A DNA stretch of 64,000 nucleotides from Zafaria ginkgonis. GTDB taxonomy: Bacteria > Actinomycetota > Actinomycetes > Actinomycetales > Micrococcaceae. Under the pieces are notes generated by a model. That model saw only the letters and a program-made list of their open reading frames with translations. It did no database searches and had not been told where the DNA came from. Of this stretch, positions 8,346 to 17,875 are shown piece by piece (position 1 is the stretch's first letter; every line of letters begins with the position of its first letter). Made by a program: the position numbers and the translations under genes. Location: NCBI RefSeq assembly GCF_039540195.1, contig NZ_BAABEO010000023.1:284899-348898 (forward strand), given 5' to 3'.

Positions 8346-9314
8346 ATGAGCAGCGCACCGCAGACCTCCGCACCGCACGCCTCCTGGGGGGCCGCCACGT
8401 CCCCGCTGGCCTCCCTAGCCGGGATGCCCTTCGCCAAGGGGCATGGGACCGGCAACGACTTCGTCCTGGTGGCCGACCCCGACGGCGCCCGCGACATCGT
8501 CCCCGAGCAGGTGGCCGCGCTCTGCGACCGCCACCGCGGCATCGGCGCCGACGGGCTGATCCGGGCCGTGCGGTCGGCCGCGCTGCCCGAGGGCCGCTAC
8601 CTGCTGGGAACGCACCCCGAGGCCGAATGGTTCATGGACTACCGCAACGGCGACGGCTCCGTCTCCGAAATGTGCGGCAACGGCGTGCGCGCGTTCGTCC
8701 ACTTCCTCGCCGAGGAGGGCCTGGTCACGCTGGCCGACGGCGAGGCGCTGACCATCGGCACCCGCGCCGGCATCAAGGTCGTGACCCGCTCGGCCAACGG
8801 ATACGCGGTGGACATGGGCCCGTGGGAATTCATCTTCCCGGCGGCCGCCGCCGAACGCGCCCTGGACTCCCTGGTGGAGACCGACGGGCTGGAGGTGGAC
8901 CGCCCGGCCCTAAGCGTGAGCATGGGCAATCCCCACACCGTCGTCGCACTGGCCGACGAGGACGAGCTGCTCTCCGCCGACCTGCACCGCGCCCCGCGCG
9001 TGGACCCGGTCCCGCCGCACGGAACCAACGTCGAGTTCGTGGTGCCGGCCGAACCTCTGGTGACTGACGGCGTCGGGCACATCGGGATGCGCGTGCACGA
9101 ACGCGGCGTGGGGGAGACCCTCTCCTGCGGCACCGGCGCGTGCGCCGCCGCCGTGGCCACCCGCCACTGGGCCGGCGACGAGGCCGTCGACGACTGGCAG
9201 GTGCGCGTGCCCGGCGGCACGGTCCGGGTGCGGTTCATTCCCGGTCCCGAGGGCCGCGAACACGTGGAACTGAGCGGCCCGGCCGAACTGGTCGCGCGGG
9301 GCGTCCTGGCCTAG
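8346..9314 (+). CDS. dapF: Diaminopimelate epimerase
   Basis: 322-aa enzyme that epimerises LL- to meso-diaminopimelate for lysine and peptidoglycan. Both catalytic cysteines are visible: SEMCGNGVRAF in the first half and ETLSCGTGACA in the second. The substrate-binding GHGTGNDFVLV is near the N-terminus. The start at 8346 is preceded by TAGGCT (8333-8338) with a 7-base gap, a leaderless arrangement; this gives about 27 extra Ala/Ser-rich residues before the conserved MPFAKGHG. An alternative start at that Met is possible. Confidence 0.95.
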   Translation: MSSAPQTSAPHASWGAATSPLASLAGMPFAKGHGTGNDFVLVADPDGARDIVPEQVAALCDRHRGIGADGLIRAVRSAALPEGRYLLGTHPEAEWFMDYRNGDGSVSEMCGNGVRAFVHFLAEEGLVTLADGEALTIGTRAGIKVVTRSANGYAVDMGPWEFIFPAAAAERALDSLVETDGLEVDRPALSVSMGNPHTVVALADEDELLSADLHRAPRVDPVPPHGTNVEFVVPAEPLVTDGVGHIGMRVHERGVGETLSCGTGACAAAVATRHWAGDEAVDDWQVRVPGGTVRVRFIPGPEGREHVELSGPAELVARGVLA

Positions 9315-9390
9315 CGCGAGGGGACCCGGCTGCCCCGCGCTTATAGCTCGACGCGGGACCGGGAACGACGGCGGCGGCCGGTGGTGCCGG

Positions 9391-10002
9391 TCAGGCGGGC
9401 CGGACCACCTTGAGGATCCGGAACGCCTTCGAGGTCGACTCCCGCGACACCCTGAACCCGGCGGGGAGGTTTTCGCCCAGCCACTTCTGCAGCGAGTCCG
9501 AGCCCAGGTTCTTCTGCACCACCAGCCAGGCCTGCCCGCCCGGGGCCAGCCGCGGCAGCCACTGCAACAGCAGCTCGTGCAGGGCCTCCTTGCCGATGCG
9601 GATCGGGGGGTTGGACCAGATGGTGTCGAATTCCACATCGGCGGGAACCGAGTCCGGGGTTCCCGCCACCACGTTGCCCAGGCCCAGCCCGGCGGCGTTG
9701 TCCCGGGTCAGGCCGATGGAACGGTCGTTGACGTCCACCGCGTGGACCGTTGCGCCGGGGGAGGCGAGCGCCATGGACAGGGCGATCGGCCCCCATCCGC
9801 AGCCGATGTCCAGCAGGTGCCCGGCCGGCGCCGGGTCCGGGACGCCGGCCAGCAGCACCGCGGTGCCCTTGTCCACCCCGTCCGGGCTGAAGATGCCGCC
9901 GGCGGTCTGCACCGTCCGTTCGGCGCCGGCGAGGACCACCGTGATGGTCTTGCGCTTCTCAGGCGTCGACGGCTGTGTGCTGAAGTAATGCTCGGAATCC
10001 AT
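9391..10002 (-). CDS. RsmC-like class I SAM-dependent methyltransferase
   Basis: 203-aa MTS-domain protein (small methyltransferase, RsmC/RlmG C-terminal type). SAM-binding motif LLDIGCGWGPIALSMAL, and the catalytic NPPI motif (TIWSNPPIRIG) characteristic of base-N-methylating enzymes of rRNA. It probably methylates guanine in 16S rRNA, but the exact position is unknown. Convergent with dapF (76 bp between stops). The minus-strand start at 10002 has TAACCT (10009-10014) with a 6-base gap, so it is probably leaderless. Confidence 0.87.
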   Translation of the reverse strand: MDSEHYFSTQPSTPEKRKTITVVLAGAERTVQTAGGIFSPDGVDKGTAVLLAGVPDPAPAGHLLDIGCGWGPIALSMALASPGATVHAVDVNDRSIGLTRDNAAGLGLGNVVAGTPDSVPADVEFDTIWSNPPIRIGKEALHELLLQWLPRLAPGGQAWLVVQKNLGSDSLQKWLGENLPAGFRVSRESTSKAFRILKVVRPA

Positions 10003-10179
10003 GCAGGCAGGTTAACCGCCCGTTCGGCGGCGGAGCGAATCCGGCCCGGCCGGTCCGGTGCCGTGCGTGGCCGAGCCCGGGGCCGCCATCGTGGTGGGGA
10101 GCGCTCCGCCTGTGGAGAACAGGGCGCCAACTGTCGGCCCCGGGGCCTATCCTTAATGCAGCAGTTCGCGAAGGGGACC

Positions 10180-11760
10180 ATGACCAACACCAACCAGCCC
10201 AATCCTCAGGACCGATCCCTCGACGAGGGGGAGATCCAAGCCGTCATCGACCGGATCCTGGCCAACGACCGGGCGGCCGCCAACAAGGCCGGAGCCGCCC
10301 GCCCCATCGAGGCGGGATCCCGCGGGACGCTCGGCGGGGGGCGCGCCCAAGCCATCAGCCAGCTCTCCGAGGAGCACTCCGCCTACGACGGCGAGCAGCA
10401 GGACCTTGCCGAACGCCGCGCCCTGCGCCGCGTGGCCGGCCTGTCCACCGAACTCGAGGACGTCACCGAGGTCGAATACCGCCAGCTGCGCCTGGAGCGC
10501 GTGGTGCTGGCGGGCGTCTGGACCGAGGGCACCGTGGAGGAGGCGGAGAATTCGCTGCGCGAACTCGCCGCGCTCGCCGAAACCGCCGGCTCCGAGGTGC
10601 TCGACGGCGTCCTGCAGCGCCGCCTGAAGCCGGACCCGGGCACGTTCCTGGGTTCGGGCAAGGCCCAGGAACTCAAGGACATCGTCGCAGCGACCGGTGC
10701 CGACACGGTGGTCGTGGACTCCGAGCTCTCGCCGTCCCAGCGCCGCGGCCTTGAGGACATCGTCAAGGTCAAGGTCATCGACCGCACCGCCCTGATCCTG
10801 GACATCTTCGCCCAGCACGCCAAGAGCCGAGAAGGCAAGGCCCAGGTGGAGCTCGCGCAGCTCGAATACCTGCTGCCGCGCCTGCGCGGCTGGGGCGAAT
10901 CCATGTCCCGCCAGGCCGGTGGCCGGGTCGGCGCCGCCGGCGGCGGCATCGGCTCCCGCGGCCCCGGCGAGACGAAGATCGAGCTGGATCGCCGGCGCAT
11001 CCGCAACCGCATGGCGAAGCTGCGCCGCGAGATCGCCGCGATGAAGCCCGCCCGCGAAACCAAGCGCGCCAACCGCAAGCGCAACGCGGTGCCGTCCGTG
11101 GCGATCGCCGGCTACACCAACGCCGGCAAGTCGTCGCTGCTGAACCGCTTCACCGACGCCGGCGTCCTGGTGGAGAACGCCCTGTTCGCCACCCTGGACC
11201 CGACGGTGCGCAAGACCGAGACCGCCGACGGCGTCGGATACACGCTCGCGGACACCGTGGGGTTCGTGCGTTCGCTGCCCACGCAGCTGGTGGAAGCGTT
11301 CCGTTCGACGCTGGAGGAGGTGGCCGACGCCGACCTGATCCTGCACGTCGTCGACGTCTCCCATCCGGACCCGGAGGGGCAGATCCACGCCGTCCGCGAG
11401 GTTTTCCGCGAGGTGGACGCGCAGAACGTGCCGGAGATCATCGTGCTGAACAAGGCCGATGCCGCCGACCCGTTCGTCATCGAACGCATCCGCCAGCGCG
11501 AGCCCAACCATGCGGTGGTCTCCGCGCGCACCGGCGCCGGCATCCCCGAACTGCTGGAAAAGATCAGCGCGGCGATCCCGCGGCCGGAGGTGCGCCTGGA
11601 AGTGCTCATTCCGTACAACCGCGGCGACCTGGTCAGCCGGCTGCACAACGAGGACGCCGAGATCCTCGAGACCGAGCACGTCGCCGAGGGCACCCGGCTG
11701 GTGGTCAAGGTCCGTGAGGGCCTGGCCTCCGACCTGGCACCGTTCAACCTCCATGGCTGA
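10180..11760 (+). CDS. hflX: GTPase HflX
   Basis: 526-aa ribosome-associated GTPase that splits stalled or heat-damaged ribosomes. N-terminal HflX domain, the glycine-rich GGRVGAAGGGIGSRGPGETK, and G motifs GYTNAGKSS (G1), DTVGF (G3) and NKAD (G4). About 100 residues precede the core, as in other actinobacterial HflX. The ATG at 10180 follows AAGGGGACC; a likely -10 (TATCCT, 10148-10153) puts transcription start near 10160. An in-frame ATG at 10156 lies too close to that start. Its 3' end overlaps the helicase gene by 8 bases. Confidence 0.95.
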   Translation: MTNTNQPNPQDRSLDEGEIQAVIDRILANDRAAANKAGAARPIEAGSRGTLGGGRAQAISQLSEEHSAYDGEQQDLAERRALRRVAGLSTELEDVTEVEYRQLRLERVVLAGVWTEGTVEEAENSLRELAALAETAGSEVLDGVLQRRLKPDPGTFLGSGKAQELKDIVAATGADTVVVDSELSPSQRRGLEDIVKVKVIDRTALILDIFAQHAKSREGKAQVELAQLEYLLPRLRGWGESMSRQAGGRVGAAGGGIGSRGPGETKIELDRRRIRNRMAKLRREIAAMKPARETKRANRKRNAVPSVAIAGYTNAGKSSLLNRFTDAGVLVENALFATLDPTVRKTETADGVGYTLADTVGFVRSLPTQLVEAFRSTLEEVADADLILHVVDVSHPDPEGQIHAVREVFREVDAQNVPEIIVLNKADAADPFVIERIRQREPNHAVVSARTGAGIPELLEKISAAIPRPEVRLEVLIPYNRGDLVSRLHNEDAEILETEHVAEGTRLVVKVREGLASDLAPFNLHG

Positions 11761-13765
11761 GGTCGCCGAGGTCATCGCCCTGCTCGATGCGGCCGTGGAG
11801 CGGATGGGCGGGCAGGCCCGCGAGGGCCAGCACCAGATGGCCCGCGAGGTCGTTGGGGCGCTCGAATCCGGACGCCACCTTCTGGTGCAGGCCGGCACGG
11901 GCACCGGCAAGTCGCTGGCCTACCTGGTGCCGGCGATCGCGCACGCCCTGGACGCGGAGAAGCCGGTGGTGGTGTCCACCGCCACGCTGGCGCTGCAGGC
12001 GCAGATCGTCGGCCGCGACGTGCCGCGGCTGCTCGCCAACCTGCGCCCCGACCTGCCCCGCGACATCGAGGTGGCCCTGGTCAAGGGGCGCTCCAACTAC
12101 GTCTGCCGGTACAAGCTCGGCGGCGGCTACCCGGACGACGACGAGGGCACCCTGTTCTCGCTCGCCGAGGACGCCGGCGCGCGCCCCGCGGCCCCCGGGC
12201 CGACCAGCGCCCTCGGCCAGGAGGTCGTGCGGCTGCGCGAATGGGCGGAGGAGACGGAAACCGGGGACCGCGACGAACTGGTGCCCGGCGTCAGCGACCG
12301 GGCCTGGCAGCAGGTCTCGGTCTCGGCCATGGAGTGCCTGGGCGCCCAGCGCTGCCCGATGGCGGCCGAGTGCTTCAGCGAGCAGGCCCGCGCCCACGCC
12401 GCCGACTCTGACGTGATCATCACCAACCACGCCATGCTCGCCGTCGCGGCGTTCGAGGGCCTGGCCGTGCTGCCGGAGTTCGACACCGTCATCATCGACG
12501 AGGCCCACGAGCTGCAGGACCGGGTGACCGGCTCGGTCACCCGGCCGCTGTCGGTGTCGTTGGTGCAGACGGCGGCCACCGCGGCGCGCAAGCACTGCCG
12601 GGTCAGCGTCGACGCGCTCACCCAGGGCGCCAAGGCCCTGCAGAAGGCCGTGGAGGGGATTCCCGCCGGGCTGATGCCGAACGGGCTCAACGAGGAGCAG
12701 GCAACCGCCGTCGAACTGGTCCGCGACGCCGCCCGCGTGGCGCTGTCCGACTCGAAGCCCGAACCGAACTCGCCCGCCGACGCCGGACGCCAGATGGCCC
12801 GCTCCCAGCTGAGCTACCTCGTCGACCAGGCCGAGCGCCTGCTCGCGTCCGAGGAGGCGCGCGAGGTCGTCTGGGCGTCCCGGCAGGGCGGCTTCACCCC
12901 CGGCGAGGGGTACGTCCAGCCCGACGATTCCTCCCCGGCCACCCTGAACATCGCACCGCTGTCCGTGGCGGGCCGGCTGCGCGAAGGCCTCTTCGACAAC
13001 CGCACGGTGGTGCTGACCTCCGCCACGCTGGCGATCGGCGCTGCGTTCGAGCCGGTCGCCGGGGCCCTTGGCCTGGTGGGGGAGGGGGCGCCGTCATGGA
13101 CCGGCGTCGACGTGGGCAGCCCGTTCGACTACCCGCGCCAGGGCATGCTCTACGTGGCCAGGCACCTTCCCAAACCCGGGCGCAACGTCTCGGAGGAGAG
13201 CCTGCAGGAGATCGAGGACCTGATCCGCGCCTCGGGCGGCGGCGCTCTTGCGCTCTTCTCCTCCCGGCGGGCGGCCGAGGACGCGGCGACGGCGCTGCGC
13301 GTGCGGCTGGACCAGGACATCCTCGTCCAGGGCGAATCCAGCATGGCTGCCCTGGTGCGCCAGTTCGCCGAGGAGCGGGACACCTGCCTGTTCGGGACGA
13401 TGACGCTCTGGCAGGGCGTCGACGTGCCAGGGCCTTCCTGCCGGCTGGTGATCATCGACCGCATCCCGTTCCCGCGCCCTGACGATCCGCTCGCCACGGC
13501 CCGCAGCCGGGACATCGCGCGCAACGGCGGCAACGGGTTCATGTCCGTTTCGGCCAGCCATGCCGCCGTCCGGCTGGCGCAGGGGGCCGGGCGCCTCATC
13601 CGTGCCACGGGGGACCGCGGCGTGGTGGCGGTGCTGGACTCCCGCCTGGCGACCGAACGCTACGGCGGGTTCCTGCGCGCGTCGCTGCCGCCGATGTGGC
13701 CCACGACCGACAAGCGGACAGTCATCGGTGCGCTCGAACGGCTCGCCTCGCTGCAGAAGGCGTAG
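11753..13765 (+). CDS. dinG: DinG/XPD-type ATP-dependent DNA helicase
   Basis: 670-aa superfamily-2 helicase. Walker A GTGTGKSLAYLVPA near residue 42, DEAH box VIIDEAHELQDRV, and C-terminal motifs LFGTMTLWQGVDVPGP and QGAGRLIR. Four cysteines (NYVCRYK, MECLGAQRC, AAECF) are placed as the iron-sulfur cluster of XPD/DinG helicases. The family unwinds 5'-3', resolving D-loops, R-loops and G-quadruplexes. The start at 11753 overlaps hflX by 8 bases, so translation is likely coupled. No LexA box seen nearby, so SOS control like E. coli dinG is not supported here. Confidence 0.9.
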   Translation: MAEVAEVIALLDAAVERMGGQAREGQHQMAREVVGALESGRHLLVQAGTGTGKSLAYLVPAIAHALDAEKPVVVSTATLALQAQIVGRDVPRLLANLRPDLPRDIEVALVKGRSNYVCRYKLGGGYPDDDEGTLFSLAEDAGARPAAPGPTSALGQEVVRLREWAEETETGDRDELVPGVSDRAWQQVSVSAMECLGAQRCPMAAECFSEQARAHAADSDVIITNHAMLAVAAFEGLAVLPEFDTVIIDEAHELQDRVTGSVTRPLSVSLVQTAATAARKHCRVSVDALTQGAKALQKAVEGIPAGLMPNGLNEEQATAVELVRDAARVALSDSKPEPNSPADAGRQMARSQLSYLVDQAERLLASEEAREVVWASRQGGFTPGEGYVQPDDSSPATLNIAPLSVAGRLREGLFDNRTVVLTSATLAIGAAFEPVAGALGLVGEGAPSWTGVDVGSPFDYPRQGMLYVARHLPKPGRNVSEESLQEIEDLIRASGGGALALFSSRRAAEDAATALRVRLDQDILVQGESSMAALVRQFAEERDTCLFGTMTLWQGVDVPGPSCRLVIIDRIPFPRPDDPLATARSRDIARNGGNGFMSVSASHAAVRLAQGAGRLIRATGDRGVVAVLDSRLATERYGGFLRASLPPMWPTTDKRTVIGALERLASLQKA

Positions 13766-13772
13766 CGGCGTC

Positions 13773-13797
13773 CGCCGGGCCCCGGAGGGGCCGGGCG
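13773..13797. terminator. GC-rich hairpin between convergent helicase and lacI-like genes
   Basis: An 11-bp stem with one mismatch (13773-13783 with 13787-13797) and a GGA loop lies in the 36-bp gap between two convergent genes. No T-tract. Probable bidirectional terminator. Confidence 0.5.
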
Positions 13798-13801
13798 GGC
13801 G

Positions 13802-14803
13802 TCAGCCGGCGGAGAGCCCGGTGACGGAGCCGCGTACTTGGACCTTGCCGGGGATCAGCGCGGGCGGCCCGGTCTCCTCGCCCGCGAGCTGGGCCAGCAG
13901 CAGCCGGGCCGCCTGGCGCCCCATCTCCGTCAGGTTGGGGGCGAAGGTCGTGATGCCGGGGCGCCAGATGGAGAACCAGTCGGGATCGCCGTAGCCCGCC
14001 AGGGACAGGCTTTCGGGGACGTGGATTCCGCGGTCTCCGCATTCGCGGAGCGCACCCATGACCAAGCGGCTGCTGAGCGCGATGAGGCAGGACGGCAGGT
14101 CCGGGAAGAGCTGTGCCACGGCCTGGGCGCCTCCGTCCACGGTCAACGGAGCGTGCCGGACGCGCAGTCTCGCCCCGTCGAGTGGCCGTTCGGACTGGGG
14201 GATTCCGGCCCGTTCGGCGGCCCGCAGGGCGCCGAGGAGGCGGTTGCGGCTGGTGCTGAACCCGGTTGGACCAACGATGACCGCAATGTCCCTGTGGCCT
14301 GCGTGGACGATCGCCGTGGTGAGCTCGTCCACGCCGGCCAGGTCGTCGCTGGCCGCCGCGGCCTGACGGGAAGCGGATTGGCGGTTGAGCTGCACGATGG
14401 GCACGGTGGTCGGAAGGACCAGGTCCGCATCGACCGGCACGTGGACGATCCCCTCCACGCGCTGGTCGATCATGGTTTGCAGGGCAATTCGTTCGGTGGA
14501 GGGGTCGTTGCCGGTGCTGGCAATCACCAATTGATAGCCAGCGTCGCTGAGCTCCTGCTGGAGCACAGCGACGCTGGCGGTGTAGAACTCGTTGGCAAGG
14601 TCGGGAAGGAGCAGCCCGATGGTCCGGGTGCGGCGCTCACGGAGCGCCCGGGCCGCGACGTCCGGGCTGTAGCCGAGCTGCTTGGCCACGGCGATGACGC
14701 GCTCCTTGGTTTCCCGGTCGACGCTGCCGTTGCCCGAGAGGGCCCGTGAGGCCGTGCCGGCTCCGACACCGGCTGTGCGTGCAACGTCGATGAGTTTGAC
14801 CAT
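13802..14803 (-). CDS. LacI-family transcriptional regulator
   Basis: 333-aa repressor. N-terminal LacI helix-turn-helix (KLIDVARTAGVGAGTASRAL, then hinge YSPDVAARALRERRT) followed by a periplasmic-binding-like ligand domain (IGLLLPDLANEFYTASVAVL onward). Third gene of the minus-strand operon lyase-transporter-regulator; the gap to the transporter is 25 bp. Its likely operators are the two palindromes at 17815-17828 and 17856-17875, upstream of the first gene. Control would therefore be autogenous. The inducer is unknown but is presumably the imported substrate or its product. Confidence 0.93.
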   Translation of the reverse strand: MVKLIDVARTAGVGAGTASRALSGNGSVDRETKERVIAVAKQLGYSPDVAARALRERRTRTIGLLLPDLANEFYTASVAVLQQELSDAGYQLVIASTGNDPSTERIALQTMIDQRVEGIVHVPVDADLVLPTTVPIVQLNRQSASRQAAAASDDLAGVDELTTAIVHAGHRDIAVIVGPTGFSTSRNRLLGALRAAERAGIPQSERPLDGARLRVRHAPLTVDGGAQAVAQLFPDLPSCLIALSSRLVMGALRECGDRGIHVPESLSLAGYGDPDWFSIWRPGITTFAPNLTEMGRQAARLLLAQLAGEETGPPALIPGKVQVRGSVTGLSAG

Positions 14804-14828
14804 GACTCAAATCTATCGTTCGCGGACC

Positions 14829-16370
14829 TTACAGGCTGAGCCCGATCAGGGAGCCGATTCCCACCGTGGCCAGAAGGACCAGGGGAACGGTAGCGAGGTC
14901 GGCGACGATTCCGGTGCGGATCATCCGGATCATGGGAACGTAGCCGGAACCGTAGACGATCGCGTTCGGCGGGGTGGACACGGGAAGCATGGCGCCTGCG
15001 TTTCCACCGAAGATCGCCGCCATTGCCGGGATGATCGGATCGACGCCGATCGCCATGGCAATCGGGATGATGATCGGGACCACGATGCCCACGCTGGCGG
15101 TGTTGCTCGTGGTCTCGGAGATCACCATGCCCAGCAGCACTGCCACCAGGCACAGGGCCAGGGTGCTGTTGACACCGGTGGCCTCGGCCACTGCGTTGCC
15201 GAAGGTTTCGGCGAGACCGGTTTGGCTCATCAGCCGGCCCACGGTCAGCCCCACGCCAACCAACAGGACGGTTCCCCAGTCGATCCGGCTGGCATCGCTC
15301 CACTTCAGCGACGGCGTGTTCTTTCCCGCCGGGAGGAGGAAAAGCAGGCAGGCGGTCACCACGACCACCGAACCCTCGTTCAGCCGGCCGGAGATGGCGA
15401 CAAGCACCGGATTCGTGAGGCCGAAGGTGGTGGTCACCGCGGGCAGGATCCAGAGTGCCACGGTGATCGCGAACACCGCGAGCACGTTCCATTCGCCGCG
15501 GGACATGGGGCCAAGCTCCGCATACATCGCACGGAACCGCTCCTGGCCGTTGGGGATGTGCCGGGTCTCCGGCTTGTTCAGCAGCACGATGGCGGTCCAC
15601 ATCACGGCTCCGAGCGCGACGACGTAGGGGCCCGACATGGACAGCCAGTCGAAGAGTTCCACCCGGTATCCGGTCATCTCCTCGATGGCCCCGCGGCCAA
15701 TGACATTGGCGATGCCGGTGATGGGGGTGAGGACCGATCCCACGCCGGCGCCATAGGCAATGGCCAGCATCAGCATGCAGGAGAAACGCGTGCGGTGGTT
15801 CGTTGGACCGGAGTCCGGTTCCTGCAGCAGGTCGCCGACAGTGCGGGCCACACCCATGCCGATGGGAAGGAGCATGGCCGCAGTCGCGGAGGCGGAAACC
15901 AGCATGGAGAGCAAGGTGGCAACGATGCCGAACGCCCCGGCGGTCAGGTACGTGCTGTTGCCCACGCGCGGCAGGGACAGCACGCGCAGGGCGAAGCGGC
16001 GATCCAGCCCGTGCACCGCCATCGCCCGGGCCAGGATGAACGCCCCGATGACCAGGAAGACCGTGGGGGAGCCGAACGCACCGTAGACCTCGGCGGGGGT
16101 GCCGACTCCGAGCAGGACCAGCAGGGCGATGCCGATCAGCGCGGTGACCGGGATGGGGATGGTCTCGGTGATCCAGAACAGGACGACGAACGTCAGCACG
16201 GCGAGCATCGAGCGCTGGTTGTCGGGAAGGCCGGAGGGCCAGAAGAGCGCAAGCGCCATCAGCGGAAGCGCCGCGAAGAGGCCGACTCGGCTGCGGATCA
16301 CATCGAATTTGCTTTCCGTCTCGGACTGCACCGCCGGGGCGGATGCCGGGGTCGACATCAGGGTGCTCAT
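14829..16370 (-). CDS. DASS-family (SLC13-like) anion/dicarboxylate transporter
   Basis: 513-aa integral membrane protein with about 11-12 hydrophobic helices. Features of divalent anion:Na+ symporters: TTSNTASVGIVVPI (SNT motif, second half) and LPVSTPPNAIVYGSGY near the C-terminus. The first-half equivalents are divergent (VSASATAAMLLPIG and LTPITGIANVI), so one classical SNT is replaced by SAT. Known substrates of the family are succinate, fumarate, malate, citrate and sulfate. The start shares one base with the lyase stop (TGATG), so translation is coupled. The substrate is probably an acidic compound processed by the lyase. Confidence 0.88.
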   Translation of the reverse strand: MSTLMSTPASAPAVQSETESKFDVIRSRVGLFAALPLMALALFWPSGLPDNQRSMLAVLTFVVLFWITETIPIPVTALIGIALLVLLGVGTPAEVYGAFGSPTVFLVIGAFILARAMAVHGLDRRFALRVLSLPRVGNSTYLTAGAFGIVATLLSMLVSASATAAMLLPIGMGVARTVGDLLQEPDSGPTNHRTRFSCMLMLAIAYGAGVGSVLTPITGIANVIGRGAIEEMTGYRVELFDWLSMSGPYVVALGAVMWTAIVLLNKPETRHIPNGQERFRAMYAELGPMSRGEWNVLAVFAITVALWILPAVTTTFGLTNPVLVAISGRLNEGSVVVVTACLLFLLPAGKNTPSLKWSDASRIDWGTVLLVGVGLTVGRLMSQTGLAETFGNAVAEATGVNSTLALCLVAVLLGMVISETTSNTASVGIVVPIIIPIAMAIGVDPIIPAMAAIFGGNAGAMLPVSTPPNAIVYGSGYVPMIRMIRTGIVADLATVPLVLLATVGIGSLIGLSL

Positions 16371-17788
16371 CAGGAACCCGCCGGGATGAGCGGCTGGACG
16401 AGGTCCACCACGGGCCGTTCACCCCAGGCCGCCGGCAGGGCCGGTGCCTGACGCCACTGCCGGATGGAAGTCTCGCACATGGTGCGTGCTTCGCCCAGGT
16501 AATTGGCCGGGCCGACCAAGGTCTCCGGCAGCAGGTGAGCGGTGCCGTGTTCCTGGGCCACCGCGCGCAGGGCATCGGCCAGCACGGTGCCCTCGGTGCG
16601 GGCCCGGGTTGCCGCTTCGTACACCAGGTCGTGGGCATGTTCGCGGCCCATCGCGTCGGCCAGCTGGATCATCTGGGCTTCGGCCATGACCAGGCCGCCG
16701 TCGAGCTGCAGGTTCGCCAGCATCCTGTCGCTGTCGACCCGCATGCCCTCGGCGATGACTAGGGCCTCGGAGAGGGCCGAGCCGGCCAGCACCGCAAGCT
16801 GGGGGATGATGTGCCACTCGATCTGCCATTCGCCGGCCGCCCGTTCGTGGCCGGCCTCCTGGATCCGGGCCAGCGCCGAGGCCAGGGCGCCCGCCGTGCC
16901 GGAGAGGCCGATGATGACCTCCGAGGAGATCGGGTTGACCTTTTGCGGCATGGTCGACGAGGCGCCGCGGTGGCTGGAATAGGGTTCGAAGACCTCGCCG
17001 ATCTCGGTGCGGGACAGGTCCACGATGTTGCGGGCCAGCTTGGCGCAGGTGGCGGCGATGGTGGCGCACAGCCAGCCGAACTCGGCCAGCCCGTCGCGGT
17101 CGACGTGCCAGGAGATGCCGGTGTCTTCGAGCCCGAGCAGTTCGGCCACGCGGGTGCGCACCTGGGCCGACCGGGGGCCATAGGCGGCGGAGGTGCCGCC
17201 AGCGCCGAACATCGAGATGACGCCGATGCGCGGGGCCGCCTGGGCGAGGCGTTCGCGCTGGCGGGTCACCTGGCCCAGCAGCGTCGCCAGGATGGCGCCG
17301 AACGTGGTGGGCACCGCCTGCTGCGCATGGGTGCGCCCGGGCATCACGGTGCCTTCGTGCTCCGTGACTCGTTCGGCCAAGGCATCGCCGAAGCGGGCCA
17401 GGCGCCGGTCCAGGCTCGCCAGCGAGCGGACCAGTTGCAGGGCCAGGGCGGAGTCCATGATGTCCTGCGTCGTGGCCCCGTAATGCACCCGGCCGTTCGG
17501 GCCTTCCGGAAGGGTGGCGGAAATTTCGCGCACGATCCCGAGGATCGGGTAGCCGACATTGCGCGTGGATTCCCAGAGCCGCTGCTCGGAGACGTTGCCG
17601 CGGTGGGCCGCCCCAACGATCGCGGCGGCGTCCTCGGAGCCGATGACTCCCAGTTCGCCCTGGGCCTGGGCCAGGGCCCGCTCGACGGCCAGCCAGCTTT
17701 CGATGGCGGCTTCGTCGGAGAAGATGTCCAGCTGTTCCTGGTCTCCCGCCAGATGGGTCAGGAGGGAAAAAGGGGATCGGTTCGTCAT
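16370..17788 (-). CDS. Fumarase/aspartase-superfamily lyase (CMLE/adenylosuccinate lyase-like)
   Basis: 472-aa member of the superfamily of beta-elimination and cycloisomerase enzymes. The mobile-loop signature SSTMPQKVNPISSE contains the catalytic Ser; GATTQDIMDS and MPGRTHAQQAVPTTFG are substrate-site segments. It most resembles 3-carboxy-cis,cis-muconate cycloisomerase and adenylosuccinate-lyase-like proteins, a group that also contains iminodisuccinate and other C-N lyases. No other protocatechuate-pathway gene is present, so PcaB is not assigned. Linkage with a dicarboxylate transporter suggests cleavage of an imported N-substituted aspartate or succinate derivative; this is inference. 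Confidence 0.85.
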   Translation of the reverse strand: MTNRSPFSLLTHLAGDQEQLDIFSDEAAIESWLAVERALAQAQGELGVIGSEDAAAIVGAAHRGNVSEQRLWESTRNVGYPILGIVREISATLPEGPNGRVHYGATTQDIMDSALALQLVRSLASLDRRLARFGDALAERVTEHEGTVMPGRTHAQQAVPTTFGAILATLLGQVTRQRERLAQAAPRIGVISMFGAGGTSAAYGPRSAQVRTRVAELLGLEDTGISWHVDRDGLAEFGWLCATIAATCAKLARNIVDLSRTEIGEVFEPYSSHRGASSTMPQKVNPISSEVIIGLSGTAGALASALARIQEAGHERAAGEWQIEWHIIPQLAVLAGSALSEALVIAEGMRVDSDRMLANLQLDGGLVMAEAQMIQLADAMGREHAHDLVYEAATRARTEGTVLADALRAVAQEHGTAHLLPETLVGPANYLGEARTMCETSIRQWRQAPALPAAWGERPVVDLVQPLIPAGS

Positions 17789-17814
17789 TGTGGATACTCC
17801 GCTGGCTTGTGGCG

Positions 17815-17828
17815 TGGAATCGATTCCA
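17815..17828. promoter_or_regulatory. LacI-type operator, proximal (O1)
   Basis: Perfect 14-bp palindrome TGGAATCGATTCCA, with the central CG step typical of LacI-family operators, 26 bp upstream of the lyase start codon. Centre is 44 bp from that of O2, about four helical turns, so both sites face the same side of DNA. Confidence 0.88.
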
Positions 17829-17855
17829 ATACGGAATCAAAAAAAATCCCTTGAG

Positions 17856-17875
17856 GGTTGGAATCGATTCCAACC
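17856..17875. promoter_or_regulatory. LacI-type operator, distal (O2)
   Basis: Perfect 20-bp palindrome GGTTGGAATCGATTCCAACC, containing the complete 14-bp O1 core. Between O1 and O2 is an A-rich segment (AAAAAAAA, about 17839-17846). I could not identify an unambiguous -35/-10 pair on the minus strand. The remaining 17876-18022 shows nothing recognisable. Confidence 0.88.

Noticed and set aside
10156..10158. ATG as the hflX start.
   Set aside because: It lies only 3 bases past the -10 TATCCT, upstream of the expected transcription start; 10180 has a good ribosome site.
16370..17788. Assignment of the lyase as PcaB or PurB.
   Set aside because: No pca or purine genes are linked; the DASS transporter and LacI regulator suggest another substrate, so only the superfamily is stated.
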